64,000 bases of DNA from Tomocerus qinae. Taxonomy: Eukaryota > Arthropoda > Collembola > Entomobryomorpha > Tomoceridae. The translations under genes and the position numbers were made by a program. The notes under the pieces are model-generated. The model ran no database searches, was not told the origin of the DNA, and saw only the letters and a program-made list of their open reading frames with translations. Location: the NCBI GenBank assembly GCA_020055645.1, contig CM034547.1, positions 7,549,280 through 7,613,279 of the forward strand, in the 5' to 3' direction. Shown piece by piece: positions 25,501 to 40,900 of this stretch (position 1 is the stretch's first letter; every line of letters begins with the position of its first letter).

Positions 25501-27907
25501 GTTTTGTAATATTTTCAGACAACAGTTAACAAGCTGCAGATAAATTATGGTAATGTCTTGAGTAAAGTAGTGCAAAATACCTACAATACTAGAAAATGCT
25601 CTAAAAAGAGAGATTCGCAAAAGTTTTTGCCTTAAGATGACATAAGATGAATGGAAAAATTTGATGATTGGTTTCTTATACGTGTCAACAAATTTTTATT
25701 ACTGTTTTTAATTTTATAAGAAAATTGATTGAATCTTTGAATGCAGGTATAGTGTTAGTAATATGGGTTAATTAGAATAATTATAAAAGCCGTGTTTAAC
25801 TTATGTTAATAAATAATTCACTGTATGTTGTGTAGCATATGGAAATATAGAGCATAGACATCTAAGCAATAATATTAACATAGCACGTCGTAATTTTGAG
25901 ATTTCAGTTGTTATAATTATGGCGAAATAAATTGACATTAATTTAGTTTGGAGCGCCTTTTACGTGTATTAGATAATATTAGAAATCAGTAGACAAGGGC
26001 AGTTTGAAACAGATATTTGTTAAAATAATTTAAATATCTACGATTATTAGACTAAGTAATTGTTACGTTTTATAATTAACTTACAATTAATAAGTACCAG
26101 AATAGGAACATCACAAGTGTGTTGCATATTTACAAACATTCATCGACTGCATCAAGTATTAACCGCTTTAGTTCAATAACAAATACATTTAGCGCTTGCA
26201 CATACCAACCACATCTCTTTACATAGCATCGACTAATGAATTTGAAGGATATTTATTAACTTGGATTTAGACAAACATTAGGTACCCTTGTAAATCGTCT
26301 TAGACATTGGGACAGAAGATTTGCGTTTTTTGTGGAGGTCATTTTACGGAGGAATCTATTGCAATTTGGAATATAAAATATCTGATTAGTTACTATATTA
26401 TGTTAGTAATAAGGCACTCTGTTGAACTTGAATTGATCCACGTTTGTTTTTATTGGCTTTGTAAGGTTCACTTTATTACTAAATAAACTCTTGATCTAGA
26501 GATGCTAAAGAACGACAATAAATTACAGGCAGAGATACTTGTAATTCTAATGCTATCTGCTAACCTAGGAAAACGTTAGTAAATAATCATGGATTTAATT
26601 GAACAAAATGAATCTACTGCTACTCTCTAATTAGTATAATTACATGATTATTTACAAGAATTACTTTTACTAAAATTCATCTAGCTTTACGTATTAAAAT
26701 GAAAATAATTCTTTTTTGGGGTAAAGGGATACGATGCTAAAAAGCCTGTTCTGGCCTATGGTAAAAGAGTAATACTACGACTATTGCTTATCTGTGTAGC
26801 ACTTGCAACGAGTGCTTCTTCCCATTAAATACGTAGAGTATTATGCTAAATAAATGAAAGGGTGTGTATCAATTTGGCTGGTAAGACAATAGAATTGACA
26901 TGAGTCGACTGGCATAAAAACGAAACCTTTGTGTGTGAAACCCAAATTGGTGTGTGTATGAGAGTAACAGTAGTTAAAGTTATTATTTTGTTCGCATCGA
27001 TTGTAAAAGCTACATCTAAGTACATCGAATGTTAGGTACAGTCCAGAATCCAGTCTCACAAGAAGAAACGTTACAATAATGAGTGTTACAGTAAGTACAC
27101 ACGTTACAGTAAATAGCTAGTTTAACAACAACACTATTACAGGATTAGAATTGTTTTCAGGTAAGTAAATTACAATAAAACAATACTGATATCAATCTTA
27201 CATCTTAGTGCCAACTATTAGTGTATGTACATGTGTTTGATATAGCAGTTGAATAGACACTGGTACAATTACGTAGATAAATTACATACAAAAGCTCTCT
27301 CTCTCCCATCTTCCAAATATTGAACTCCTAATTTGTAAGTAGATTATGATACTATTGTTTATACAAAATACACAAATGCTCTGACATCACTACTATTGCA
27401 CAAAATAATTACAAGCATCCAATCCACATACATCTTTTCTGAACTGGTATATATATGGAGTGAGTGCACTTGGTTGACAACAGCACAAGGAAGAAGATCG
27501 GCGTGAGTGAATCCTTCTTCCCACTCACATTCCTCTAATATCAATAAATATACAGATAGAACGTGTACTCAATCACATTCTTTAAAAAGGAGTAATAATT
27601 ATCTTCTACATACACTAACTACTAAGGCACAACCCTTGTTGATTCAAGTAAATACATGTTTGCGCAGTGTCACTATTTCTACAGGACTTACATACTAAAG
27701 ACACAGTCACATACTTAAGTATTGAATCTAAACATTATATTGACTTTGGCATAATGCATAGCAAATACATACTACACAGTTACAGAGTTATAGCTTAATA
27801 TAATTTATGTAATCGGGAAAATCGAAAGTTGCATCTAAGGAATAGTCTGATGATATGTAATAATAACTGTATGTATGTATTATTTAGGTATGTAAAGTAC
27901 AAGTTCA

Positions 27908-27913
27908 TTTATT
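27908..27913 (-). terminator. candidate Wnt1 polyadenylation signal
   Basis: TTTATT on the plus strand reads AATAAA on the minus strand, about 530 bases after the Wnt1 stop. A variant ATTAAA (minus strand, 27987-27992) lies slightly closer to the stop. Confidence 0.35.
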
Positions 27914-28441
27914 GTTAATTATTATTATATATTCCTTCCATACAGGTAAGGACTATCGCTGGGATAAATAGCTTCATGGGAAAATATTTAATGGTGGTGG
28001 TGGTCGATGGATTGGAGTAGGATAAGAAGACGGATGGAGAGAATAGAGAAAGCTGAGCAAGTTTAAAACATTAGTCAAGTGAGCTCATCTCTATTTCATT
28101 CTGACGTTGTTGCTTGGATTGTGGTATCCCATTTGTATAGCTGGAGACTGTTGGCTCTATGATTGATGAGCATGATTATGATTATTTGTGTTTGTATTGG
28201 TGGTATTAGTCTTCAAAGTCCTATTAGTACACTGCACTAATGTAACTTTAGCATTTAGCATACTAATATTGTGTACACGACACAAATAGGAGAATATCCT
28301 ACCTGCATGGCGAGGTACTTAAACACTTTAAACACTCCAACTTTTCTTATAGTTATTTATAACGTGCACTTCCCTTGAATATAGTTTAGAAGGAATCTGT
28401 GATGTATGTAATAGCTTCAGCTTCGACATGATCAGGACAGG

Positions 28442-28945
28442 TTATTTACACGTGTAAGAGGTTCTGGTGACAGTGCAATTTTTACACTCGACTTGACAAC
28501 ACCATTGAAAAGTGCATTTGCATCGTTCCACCACTTGTTCCACAGTCACTTTGTAACCTCGTCCACAGCACATGAGGTCACAGCCGTCCACGCCCATCGA
28601 CGACACATTACAAGAGCGACCGTAAGTCCCACTCACTCCGTAACGTGGGTCTTTCTCGCAGAAATTCGGAGAGTCTTCGTAGAACACCAAGTCCCTCTTC
28701 GTCGGCGGTTTATGATCCGGATTGTACGGTTTCAGCTGGAATTTGTAGCGCGAGCGCCCGCCGCGACCGATATCTCGTAAACTACCCGCGTTGCTAATCA
28801 GGACACGGGAGGCTCCGTCGAAACGGTCTTTGATCGAATTCCCCACTTCTCGCAAATGAGGCAGACGCATCCAACACGTTTTCATCGTGCACGATCCCGA
28901 CATCCCGTGGCATTTACACTGCCGTCGCATTAATGACTGTACGTG
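28442..28945 (-). CDS. Wnt1: Wnt1 coding exon 4 (C-terminal domain)
   Basis: Starts in phase 0 with [19 protein letters not shown] after a TTTAATTGCAG acceptor and ends YTCK-TAA. It holds the acylation loop, the DRFDGAS segment, the wingless-type [10 protein letters not shown] linker and the terminal cysteine-rich finger. It is GC-richer than surrounding DNA. Reading frames on the opposite strand here are shadows. Confidence 0.97.
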   Translation of the reverse strand, partial: HVQSLMRRQCKCHGMSGSCTMKTCWMRLPHLREVGNSIKDRFDGASRVLISNAGSLRDIGRGGRSRYKFQLKPYNPDHKPPTKRDLVFYEDSPNFCEKDPRYGVSGTYGRSCNVSSMGVDGCDLMCCGRGYKVTVEQVVERCKCTFQWCCQVECKNCTVTRTSYTCK

Positions 28946-31900
28946 CTGCAATTAAATAAAACAATCAAATGTACAAATCCGTCTTCTGCATTCTTTTACT
29001 ATTTAAATACTTTTCCCTCCCACTAAATCCTACTACTGTATGTACTCCTAATGAATTTCAACTTCTTTAAAACCCCAAATAAGGAAATAGGATATTTATG
29101 AGCATCACACAAAGCATGTCCTATTGTGCTTCTGACTCAGCTTCCTCCAGAATCCGTTTTAGTGGAGAAAAAGAATTATCTTGTGAGCATTTGGAGTTAA
29201 AAAGGAAAACGAGTCATCCGTTTTTAATGGATTCAGAATGAACTGCTGACAACTGGGAGTTTTTAACTCAAACATACCCACTCTCAAGACTCAATTTGGA
29301 GATTTAAGCTATCCAAACGACTGGATGAGCATTACATTAGACCATTGCCATGTGTAAAGTCAATGTCAAGTTGCATTGAAGGTTAAAAAACAAGGAAATT
29401 GCCCAATGACTCCAAGTTTGCTTTGAAATATGACACAAAATTAATAGCCTGGCCATAGAGTCCTCTCACTCTCTATAACTATAGGGTTGGTGACATTCGA
29501 GAAACTGCATCATGCACAGACATAAGTAATGTAAGTAAACCTTCAGCTGAATGTCAACTTAAACTCAAGAGTTTCCTTTCCAGCAACCAAGTGAGTTCCA
29601 TTGCATAAATAGTCTCGTAGTTTCCAGTCAAAGTGTAATAGACACTAGACACGTGCAACGTGCACTTTGCCCGTCATACCCTTTTACAATTTATTATAGA
29701 CACCTAGTCGGGGCATTTAAGAGAGAACTTATGTAGACAATTTCCTCCAGAACTGATTTGCCATGCTGTGCCTGCATTATTGCTTTGTCTTCTCTTCACT
29801 TACTAAATAACTGCATACAAATGCACAAATGAATGACCCGCATGGATCCCACTTCCTTTTCGTTTTTTACATGGAGTAGGCAATGAAAACCTAATTTATG
29901 ACGAGTACCTAATCATAATTAATGTAATTTGGTAGTAAATAATGTTTTATGGAGTCTTACCATGCGACCAGCCTCATTGTTATGAAGGTTCATCGTGCCC
30001 CTCATGTCGCGAGCTTTTTCTCCAGCGTCGACAAAATCTCTGGAGAATTTATATCCAAATTCTATGTTATCTGAGCAAGAGCCCCATTTCCAATTCTGAT
30101 CTGGAGTCATGGCCTTGCTGTATTTATTATGAAGTCTATAGTCACAGGTACAGGACTCGATTGTCCCTTCGCTACACGCACGCACAACTGCGTGTGTCAC
30201 ACTCGCACTCGTCAGTGCGTAAATAAATGACGATTCTCGACAACCTGAAATAAAAACAAAATTCATGTTAATCCAATATCATTCAGTCGAAATTATTCCA
30301 AAACATCTTAAAGGGACACCAGCTAAATATTTAAAAGTTTTCTGTTCAGATTAAAGATTATAGTAAAGAAAGAGATTATCCGTAATTTGCCTTCGAATTC
30401 ACTGATACGGAAGCAACAACAGAATCTATTGACAGTAATAAAATAGTAAGTTGGAAAAGTATGCAATGTGTGTATGAAAATATAAGAAGGATAGTACAGT
30501 GCACTTCAAATATTACAGAATAGACTACACAATGCGTAGTTTGAAACTTTCAAAGGTTTAGAAACTTAAATAGAGATGCGAGAGTTGTCAAAGATCGGTT
30601 ATTCATGCGTGTTATCTTATGTTGTATTGCAACTCTGTGAACATTAGCCCTTAATAACAACAACCTTAAGCCTTTTCCATTCAATAACCCTACAGTACAA
30701 AGTGCGATGCATTTACTTTTCATAGATCAGGGCAAAAACATTAAATTATATACAAATATACATGTTGAGGATCTTTAGAATCTTTATACTTAAATCTAAA
30801 GCGATACAGTGGTAAAAGCTTTTGGTTTTTACATCTCTTTTCAGCTCAGAATGAGTAAGCCTTTATAGTGGCAGTAGTTATAGGAGCGCTAATCCTTCTA
30901 ATATTCATGTAGTTAGATGAGTTGTAGTACAAGACAGTTTATACCTATGTTCTACTATAACACTATAAGGATGTGTATATAAATAAGTAAATGGTATAGA
31001 TGATTAGTCAGATAGATGTAACATTAATGTAGCTTGTATTAGTAGAATAGACAACCGTTGTGTTACGATGCATTGGGTTCTGTTCCATCATTACGTTGTT
31101 TTTCTTTAGATATGAAATATAATGGAATAAAATAAAATCCGCTTCGTCACCACACTGCGGGTGGCACGCACTAATTTTACATTACATTATGTAAGTCCTG
31201 AACTGAACACAAAACATTACATTATCATTCATAACTTTGTATTGTAACATTGCGTTTGGATTGGATTTCACCTCATTGAATTCTGCCTTCCATTATACAT
31301 CAGCTTATCACCAAATATGTACTTTGTGCTCTTGCATTAGCTCTATTTTATTTACCTAAAGTTTTCACATTTAACCATTCTTTTCACTCACAATAAACCT
31401 TTGGGTAATTTTCTTTCTAAAACTGACCCGACGAGGCTAACTTTTAGAGAAAGACACGCGCTGAAGGACTTTTTACACATTTCTCAATAGGAAATCCGTA
31501 TTTGTTCATAAATCTAGAACTGAAAAAGGATCACAACCAACTACAGCAAAAAATTTACCTATCTATTTACTTGCAGGTAATTCGAAAGGTTTAATTTCGA
31601 TGGGAAACATGTTTCCCTTCTATTCTTCGAAAACGTTCTCAAGTCAAGCCGTTCACCATCAACATCCCTCATCACCATCTTCTTCTATACCACAATTTAC
31701 TATACATACACCGAAAAGGATGGATTGGAGTTCATTAAAAAATCGAACTTATTTGACATGGGCCTGACAACTTTACTACCAACTACCCTAAAATAAGAAA
31801 ACTATAGATGACCTATCTACTTACCTCAGATAATACCATAACTAGAAAAATAGGGTTAAAGAAATATCAAACACTCTTGGATTTCTATTATGCAACTCAG

Positions 31901-34900
31901 GTACAGAGTTCACTCAAGTATGATAGAAATTGGTAATAGAAATCGAGGAACAAAATGGAAAACCTTGTAGAGACTAAATCATAATAGAGAAAGAGTTACT
32001 ATAAATTGTACAAAGAGCATAGACAATTCTATTATCCTTGATTATTGTTGCTGAACACATTAAGGTAAATAGCCAAAGTAAAGATACAAAAGTAAGTAAA
32101 AAGGTGAAACAGAATATCGCATAGTTTTTCGATACATTTGATATCACCGGGTTGCGGGTTTGATATTGGCATACTTAGATTTGTGTCAATTACTAATAAC
32201 TAATACCATAACTCTTACAACGAGAAATTTTCTACACACAACCTGACTGGTATTACAATCGGAATAACATTTACTGTATTAATAAATGTCTGTGGTAGTG
32301 AGTTTAAAATATTCAATGTGATATTTAATGTACTTTGTCTTGGTATAAATTCTTCAATTCAACGTCATCACTGGTTGCCGATGACATACAAGTTAGGTCG
32401 TAGGAGAAAGGAGTTAGGTCGTGATGTAGAAGATGTCAATTTATTGTATTCGAAAAATGCATCTAATCAGAACCAACTAAAAACTTTTGCTGGTTGAAAT
32501 GATAATTTGGCCTTACTTCAATTTAAGTGTGAGAGAGATGCAGGTTAGATGAGCTGCATACATATTTAGTATATTGTAAGTTGGTATTAGGAATATCCTA
32601 GGAAGGGAAAAGATGAGGGTTTATGATTTATAGAGCACTGGTCAATTTAGATCTTATCTGAGGCTATTAGCTAACAGCTAATGCATGGTTTCCATTCCCA
32701 TTTCCCACCTCCATATCTCGTTTCTCTCTGACTTTGGCTCTCTATCTTTATCGTAAGTCTAATACAGTTTACTTTTGACTCATCTGCCTTTCTTACTCAA
32801 GTGTGTCGGCACTAAACATTTTCTATATCATCATTATTATGAAGACATTCTAGAGGTTCTCTGTCTTGGATGTTGAAAGGATGTCGATATGGCGCACGAA
32901 TGTTAAAGGAACTAGCTTTTGTAACCTTACTGTAAAAGTATGTGCAATAGTATTATTAGATACCTTAATGGTACTAGCAGGTCATGGCAAAACTAGATGC
33001 ACTGAAATATTGCATACATTTAATACCCTTATTTTACACGATTAGTGAATAATATAAGCCTATATATGAAGTATAACTTTTTTCATGTATCGTAATAAAC
33101 AGGATTTGTACTGAATTGTCAGTGGAGTAGGATTGTAGAGGTATATAAGACTAAGTGAAGAGGAAAGCCACCTAGAAATACAGAAACCCAAGAAATTAAG
33201 TTAGCACTTGGTGAAGACGGGTCACAGCAAGGCGTTCTCCAAGGGGGTTCCTTAAGTCCTAAACTATCTCATCTCTTCGTCTGACTCATCTACAGACAAA
33301 ATCTTGTCTAACTGCATAGAAAATCTACTTTGCATTGATGTATTATACTTTTACTGCTAAATTGTTAAATATTCGCAAATTCTTGTGCTTAATTATCTGG
33401 ATTTGGTTTTACAAGTTGTCCATAAGTGGTAGAAAATATACATATTTGTATAAAACAGAAGCTGTAGCAAGGTAAATATTTACTGCACTGCGTAATATAC
33501 TCACGGAATAAAATTGTTGTCTGTAAGATCAAAAAATCCAGTGAGCTTATCAGTTTGTGTAGAAATATAATGTGATAATTTGTATTCACTGCAGGCTCGT
33601 TGTGACAAATTTCATAGTTAGCTTGACAAGACTACTCCATATGAAGCTAATCGCTAACAATAGGTACCTATACATGAACTTCCTATTAAACAACTGTAAT
33701 AAAATAATCAAGTTTGGCTCTTGGAGTAAAAGTTAAATGAGTATGTAGTAATGTTGTTATAATATTTCTCCCTACTAGGGGACAATAAGACATTCTCAGC
33801 TAATAATACAAACTCAGTCAAAGCATGGTAAGACCACTTGATTTGATTTAGTTTGCATAAGTCTCTGTGTATGACTATAACTCCCCACCCGAATTAGTCT
33901 TAGTCCCAGTCTTGAATTTTAAAATCCTTCTAGCCTTATGCAATCGTACACAATCCATTACTATGCATAAAGAATGTAAGTGAAAATGCGTATGACCATA
34001 GAATGAGATATTTACATTCAGGTCTGGATAATATATTACACATACAATAATATATTGCATGAATTTGATTAATATTTAGCCATTGTCTAGTTTCATTTTT
34101 GGTGTGTGTGGAATGGAAAGTCCCTAGTTGTGTACACATAAATATATCCATTAAAAAACTCGGGCTTGTCACGTCACATGTTCCTAAATAAAGTAGGGAT
34201 GGTAAAACAGTACGGTACACTAACAAGCAAAATGCTCAAATGAACTAATCTGTTTAAATGAAGACAGAAAATAAATGTTGGGGAGCAGAACGTATTAAGG
34301 TACACATATAGAAGAAATGAATGCAATGAAATGCATGCAGATAAGACGACGTTGGCCCACCCGGCCTGCAACAGGTAAACCACGATGACTTAATGAATGC
34401 AAACGATTTACATCACGCAATCGTAGAAATAGTTGCCTTACCTATCTAATAATCTATCTGTAGGTCTCTATCTCATGGCATTATCTCAATATCTCAACTT
34501 ACTTAAGTCAAATGGGATAGCCAAACTAAAGAAAACCAGATGAATTTTTCTCTAGGAAAAAAATGGAGGAAACTGAACTGATCTGACAAAGAGGAGAGCA
34601 AAGAACATTTATTTATTTAAATATCTGATGTGTAGCATGGAATACACAGGTTAACTCCCTTAAACATATCACAGCTCTATTTAGTAGTAATAGTTGATAA
34701 TAAATGCCCATCTACGTATGTATAGGTGAATACTACGCGTACAGAGATGATTACAATTACAATTGTTGGACTAAATGTCTTAATAATTCTGCAGTATAGG
34801 AAAGGAGTCTGGGCTACAAATTCTTATAGATACAGGATTAATAGTGAGATCTGTTGTATATAGGAGACAAGGGAAGGCTGCCCTAACACAAGTTGTATAG

Positions 34901-37900
34901 CATAATACTTTGGTAAGGCTACTGTGTTATTAAAATTAAAATTTTCTTTGTATTTTCTTCCATGTAATCTATTAGATGGTTATTATGAGATAATGTCTGG
35001 TTATTATGTCTTGATCTGATCTGCTGCAGTACGCAGTTTCATCTTGCAGATAGGTAAACTGATCTCATCATGAGTTATGTAATGGGAAACTGCATTCAGA
35101 AACCAATTCACTGCAAGTTCAGTTAGCTATATACCGCAGAGAGTATTATTGAAGTGGAGGAATGACTTTGACTGGACTGTGAGAATATTGGTTCGGCCGG
35201 GATGGAAATTATTATATGACTACATAATGTTATGAAGAGGATGAAGCCACAGGTGTTTGGCAAGAGCCATTACCACCCTGAAAGTACAACTTAAACATCC
35301 ACATCAACAACAACATTCATCTCTGCTCTGTAATACAGAATCCAAGCGAATCCTCAGGACAGACCGACGGGAGGAGAGAAAACTTAACTCAACACTCTCC
35401 TTGCTGTCCATCTCACTCACTCTACCTCCTCTCTCTCCTACTACTCTCTACAGGGACCACTAGAACTCCTCTTTCCAATCATAAACATCACTAATCAACA
35501 TTATAAACTAATCACAATTTTGTGCAAACCTAAACCAAACGTTAAACCATTTTTGTTTGGTTTCTAGACTATATTAAGTCACAATGAAGTCAATTGTGAC
35601 TAATAATTACAAGGAACAAGGAAGATAGAGATATAGGGTTATTGTAGCTCATAACCAATTCAGATTTTAAATTCCTTGAAGAATTCTTGATGTAACTAGT
35701 TTTCTCTCCAACCAACACATTGTGCAAAATTAATGATTTTGATAATTCCTAGCAAGGTTATTATTTTATTAATCCTTGTCGTATATTTCTGAAATAAAAT
35801 GAATTATTGATACCTTGAATACAAAGTTCATTACGAAAGGGACAATTCCTACTTTTATGACACTTCTATTATTTCTTCGATATGATTAAAATATCTTCTT
35901 TTAGGTAGCAGATATGTATATAATTGTTAAAATATTATAAAACACACGATAACTTATTCGGCGATTGATATTTTAATTGTGACAATCTCATTTAACTTCA
36001 CTAAAGAAGCAGTAGATGTTGTTTTTTGATGGATTGGATAAATGTTATTGAAAACCCTGTAGAGAAGAGCACAAGCTTTGTATAGAAATGAGCGTAGAGT
36101 AGTAGTAATAGTATATAGATGTAGGTAGGTAGGTGGTAAGGTAAGTTGACTGAGATTAGAGATGCGGAATCAAGTGAATAGAGAGATTATGAAGAAGGCG
36201 AGTACGAGTAACTGATGGCAGGTAAACGGATTGTTGGTTTGGCTTACGAACGTTGCTTGGCTTAGCTAAGCTGAGCAGGACTGAGGCAACATGCCTTAAT
36301 AATGATAGTAATAATAATAATAACCCAACGTGGGAAAACAAAGCTGATTCTCCACTTTCGCGATAATTACGCGAATTTCTGTGCTGCCTCGAATGTCTGC
36401 TATCTCACTCAGCGATGGACGAACATCATAGCCTCACATACTTATTTACTTATGATGTACACACAAACATTTTCTGGTTTACTTCGTCTGTGCTCCACTC
36501 ACTCGTCGAATTGAATCAAATCGTCTTATGTGGGATGTGATGGGATGTTGATTTGATGTTGATGTGAGCTTACCTTGTCCATTTCATGTCGGCATTCAAG
36601 AAAGGAAATAAACAAGTGGCCACCGACAGACTGTGTGTATCTATTGTAAATGTTTCTGTGTACACAAGCCCAGACATCCATCTCTTGCCCTCACCTCCCT
36701 TTATTCTCGCCAGACTTTCTTTTAACTTGCTCCTCTATTTACCAATGCAAGGTGAACAAATGCTAATCCCAAATCTGCATTCCTCCTATTTGTATCCATT
36801 AAAATTAAGCAACAACTACTCTCTCAATATTATGCTTCTCTATGCTAAATCATTTTATTGCGTACTATACACATCACGTTATTTAATACCCTCAAATATA
36901 TCAACTCTTAATGCAAAACTCATTAACGGATTTTTCTACAGGTCAGCTATAGGATGCATTAAAAACTAGACAAAGGTTATCGATGTGAGGTCAAGAGTCA
37001 AAAGGTTGATTTAGTTTCTAAGAACACTCAATCAGAGTTTTATTACGTATGGAGATTAGCACAAAGAAACTTGTTTTCCTCGAGAGGTTTCATTTGATAT
37101 CATAATTGTACTTTGTCAGTCTTTGCTACTGTTACATTGGCATTCACACTTTTTCATACAACCATCTCAAGATTGCATTAAATGCTTTCCTAGCTCAGTT
37201 TTAATTTTTCTATCGTATTCCACGTTGGAATGCTGTCGAAATCAGAGTAGTTCTGTAAAAGCCCTAAAAATAGTACAAAATGCCCAGGCATTATTGTTTA
37301 GCACAGATTAGTTAGCCAATGGGTTTAGGTAGTGAGGATTCTAATTGCTTCGACTGCATTGTATATTTACGTAGAGTACGAGTGAATATTTAGATTTATT
37401 TACATAAAATTATAGTAAGGGATAGGGAGTCTTAAGAAGGGATAATGATGTTTTATGGGATTTGTTATAAGCGTTTTTTAAATGGCCACGATTCCGGGCT
37501 TGGTCATGACAAATGAATGGATCATAGTTTGTAATTAATTCCAGCCGGCTGTGAATGGGGAAGGGTAAACCTTTCCTACTTTTCTACCTACCTGTCTGTC
37601 TGTCCGTCTGTCTTTCTTCTCGTCTCTATCTTCATCTTCCCTCCTTATTCAAACGCACACATTTTTATATCCACATAATCCTAAGACATTATACGATCTG
37701 CACGGACATGACATCCACTATTAGTACACATCCAAACGTCTTATAGCACATATTGCTTTGCATTACGTTGCATTTTGATGCAAATGTACTCAGGCATGGG
37801 TAATTACTTATAATGTAGAGCTCCATTGGAATGAACTACATACTATCTCTATCTCTCCTACATTATTCAAAGAGGATGAGATGCGTATCCTCAACACTTT

Positions 37901-40900
37901 TCAAATCCTTCGAATACTATTTCAGTCAGTTGCATTCTTTTGGAATGTTCAATGCGCTTATTCACTCTAAAATAATGTTCACCTTTAAAAAATGACCGAG
38001 ACGTATTTCGATGTAAACTGTTTACTAACTAAATTCTAGCTATTAATTGCAATAACTAACCCAGTGAATTAGTGTTAAAGGAATGTAACAAACACCTTTT
38101 CATTTTTCCTGGTTCTTGTAGGGTGATGGCTATTATTGACCCATTCTCACTATTCTTCCTTGAATCTCTACTTCTCTGTATTTTCCTTGTACAGATCTAT
38201 GATTCATAACTCTGCCAAAATTCTTCTTTTAGATAATGCAATATGCACTTCATGCACATTTTATTAACTGAAACTTTACATCTTTATCTTAACTGCAAAT
38301 AATTAAAGTTAAAAAAATATGAATTACTAAGTAATTAGCAAAAACAAAGAAACAAAAAAATCTGTGTTAAATATATTTATGGTGGGAGCATTTTTATTGT
38401 AAACGCATTCAGAACGAATGCAATAGTGGACATTTCCATAAATACTATAAAGATAGAAGAATATTCACATAGAAATGTAGAATTGTGACTCGTGACTGTA
38501 ATTTTATCCTGAATCTGCTGAAATGAGCAAAGGATTGTGGATAATTATTGGTAGAAGGATGGGGATTGTATGCAAACAACAACAGGAGGAAACAGAAATA
38601 AATAAGAGATTAAAGAAACTACGATGGTTTAATTTAATCTTTAGATATGTGGATAGGGTTATATTAGCTGATATGAATAATAATATTGAGTAGATAGTGA
38701 TAGAGGATGCACATTCATTGGTAGTAATGATGATACAGAGCTGGATTGGATTGACTGGGTCTGGCCTTCGAATGAAGTTGTTTTACAACCTCCTCCTGGA
38801 ATGGTTCAGTCAGACAGATGAGCATTTTACATTACATGGCTATCATATCGTAATAATAATATCATGATCATGATACACAATAGAATGGAAGACGATACAT
38901 ACTTACGTATTAAGGTGCATGTAAATTACATGTCTAATGTAGAGCTAATGCAAGATAAGTAGTTGTATGACTCTAGTGGCTCTACTCCTCACTGTGACTC
39001 AGTATCTCTATGACCTGCCGTATCCACCTGACTAACTTACCTCCCTGCCGCCTTTACATTACACCTTGTCTTGTACTCCTATTCACTATCACATTAGTTA
39101 TTACTATATTAAATATTCTTTTCATGCTTGCTTTGCATATTGAATTGCATTCACTAAGTCAGCAGATGAATTTACACGTATTTAATAGTCTGACCAGTCA
39201 GTTCCAAGCAAGCCGGTCCCGTCCACTCTCATTCCACACTCGGAGGGAGTCTCCACATACTACCAACTCATATTCTCCAATTTTTCATCCCTACCCCTTG
39301 GAGTACATTGAGGACTTCCAGTCACCCCTCCTCACTCCTTTAAAGACTCTATGCAATAAAATGAACTTTAGAAAAAATTTGAAATTTTGCAGCGCACAAT
39401 TTTCTTACAAATAAAACAAATAAGACTTGATTTAAGGATATTTTGCTATCTTCGTAGTATATGAACGCTCCCTTTTATACAGCTTCTTATTATATACACT
39501 ATGTACTCCCAATATACCTCCTCAAATTACACACAGAGAAAAGTAAAGAAGCATCCTTAGCATTTATCTTCTCTAGTCCGTCTCTTCCTCCAGACTTTAA
39601 CCAAAGTTCATCACAATCATAATTTTTACATGGAGACGCTATCCAAGCACGCACTCTTCTACACAAAACTTATCTGTACAGATACAAAAACGTATTGCTT
39701 CGTAACCTATTAGGGCACTATGTCTTATATAAATGTATGCATAATTAAGTAGATCTATATACTTCCACCTAATACCGTAATACATACAACTCTATGCAAT
39801 GTGCATTCAGATATTTACTATTTTACTCGTTTAAAGATGCACTTCCACGCTCGCACAAATGAGTAATGCCAAAGAAACAGAAAGGAAAAGCAGTACATGT
39901 AGAAAGGAAATTGTATCTCAAATTACAAATATTGTATAAAATCTTTGCATGAAAAATTATACAGATCCTTCGCGGTCATCTCAGCAATATGATGTTTGTC
40001 ATGTTTTTTAAAGGATCCTCTAATGGTGTCAAAAGAAAAATTACGTAAAAAGCTGGCACACCTTTCAATAAAGGAATGAATCATAAAGCACAATTTGTAA
40101 TCAGAAAGGTTTAATATATTCGTGTGTGCATCATGTATGCATTAGCATTCAGTTTGTGCTGGAAAGAAATGGAATGCAATCTCGTGTCTTTTGTGAAGAA
40201 ATCACATATTTCAGCTGGGCTATCAATTTACAACTAATATCTGTAAGTAGTGAAGTGTGAAGGATTTTTTAACAAGACAGACTTTAATAAGATTGGCCAT
40301 ATTAAAGCTAAGTAGGAGTGAGGAAGGGGATGGGAAAATGAAATATTGAAAAGTGGTTACCTTTGTCGACAATTTTTCCGAAGAGATTTTTTCCCCTCCA
40401 GAAAGCTTTGGTGGGACAGTTCCACCGTCGATTTCGGAATTGATGTTTGCACTCGTGGATGGCCTCATTGGCCCCTTTGGCAATTGCTTCTAACACACCT
40501 CGATTCTCACGAACGAGTCTCTGTTGTTTTTTACGAAGGACGGCTTGGACTGCTGGCTCTAAGTAACTGCCGCCGATTCCACCTCCTCGTATGGTGTTCA
40601 CGATTAAATTGTTTGGCTCACCAACTTTAGCTATGCCCCTGGACAACATGGAAAAACGATTCACATTAATATTTACAAACAAAACCAGCCATATCAATTA
40701 TTTTATTAGCCATGCCAAACATTTTATGACTCTTGAGCAAGAGTTTTTTCTTATCATTAACACTGACTATACATAGAAATCAACTCCACAATGGCCTAGA
40801 CACGTCTGTCAGACAGACAGCTCAATTTACTACAAAAACCCATTTTTCCAAAGAGATCCGGAAAAGTAAGGCAAGGCAAGGACACAATGGCCATTCACAG

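Larger units (their letters stand above)
21744..28441. other. Convergent intergenic region between Wnt6 and Wnt1
   Basis: About 6.7 kb holding the 3' untranslated regions of both genes. No conserved coding sequence, RNA gene or mobile element is recognised. There are G-rich then C-rich switches near 23260 and 25260. Confidence 0.65.
30245..40360 (-). other. Wnt1 intron 2 (10.1 kb)
   Basis: Phase-1 intron at the GCRE codon, the same position as Wnt6 intron 2. Donor GTAACC. No coding sequence or complete mobile element is recognised. It contains several G-rich/C-rich composition switches (near 35270, 36300, 37560 and 38900), short microsatellites and a perfect 16-bp palindrome at 38860. Confidence 0.8.

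Noticed and set aside
28493-28780. Open frame of 95 codons on the plus strand opposite Wnt1 exon 4
   Set aside because: It lies fully antisense to strongly conserved Wnt1 coding sequence and has no family resemblance; it is a shadow of the GC-richer exon. The same holds for 29942-30226, 40346-40630, 14504-14782 and 21317-21499.
37543-37550. Isolated AGCCGGCT, the subterminal word of the Wnt6 intron element
   Set aside because: A single 8-mer without the CAGTGTTC ends or target duplication; chance is likely.
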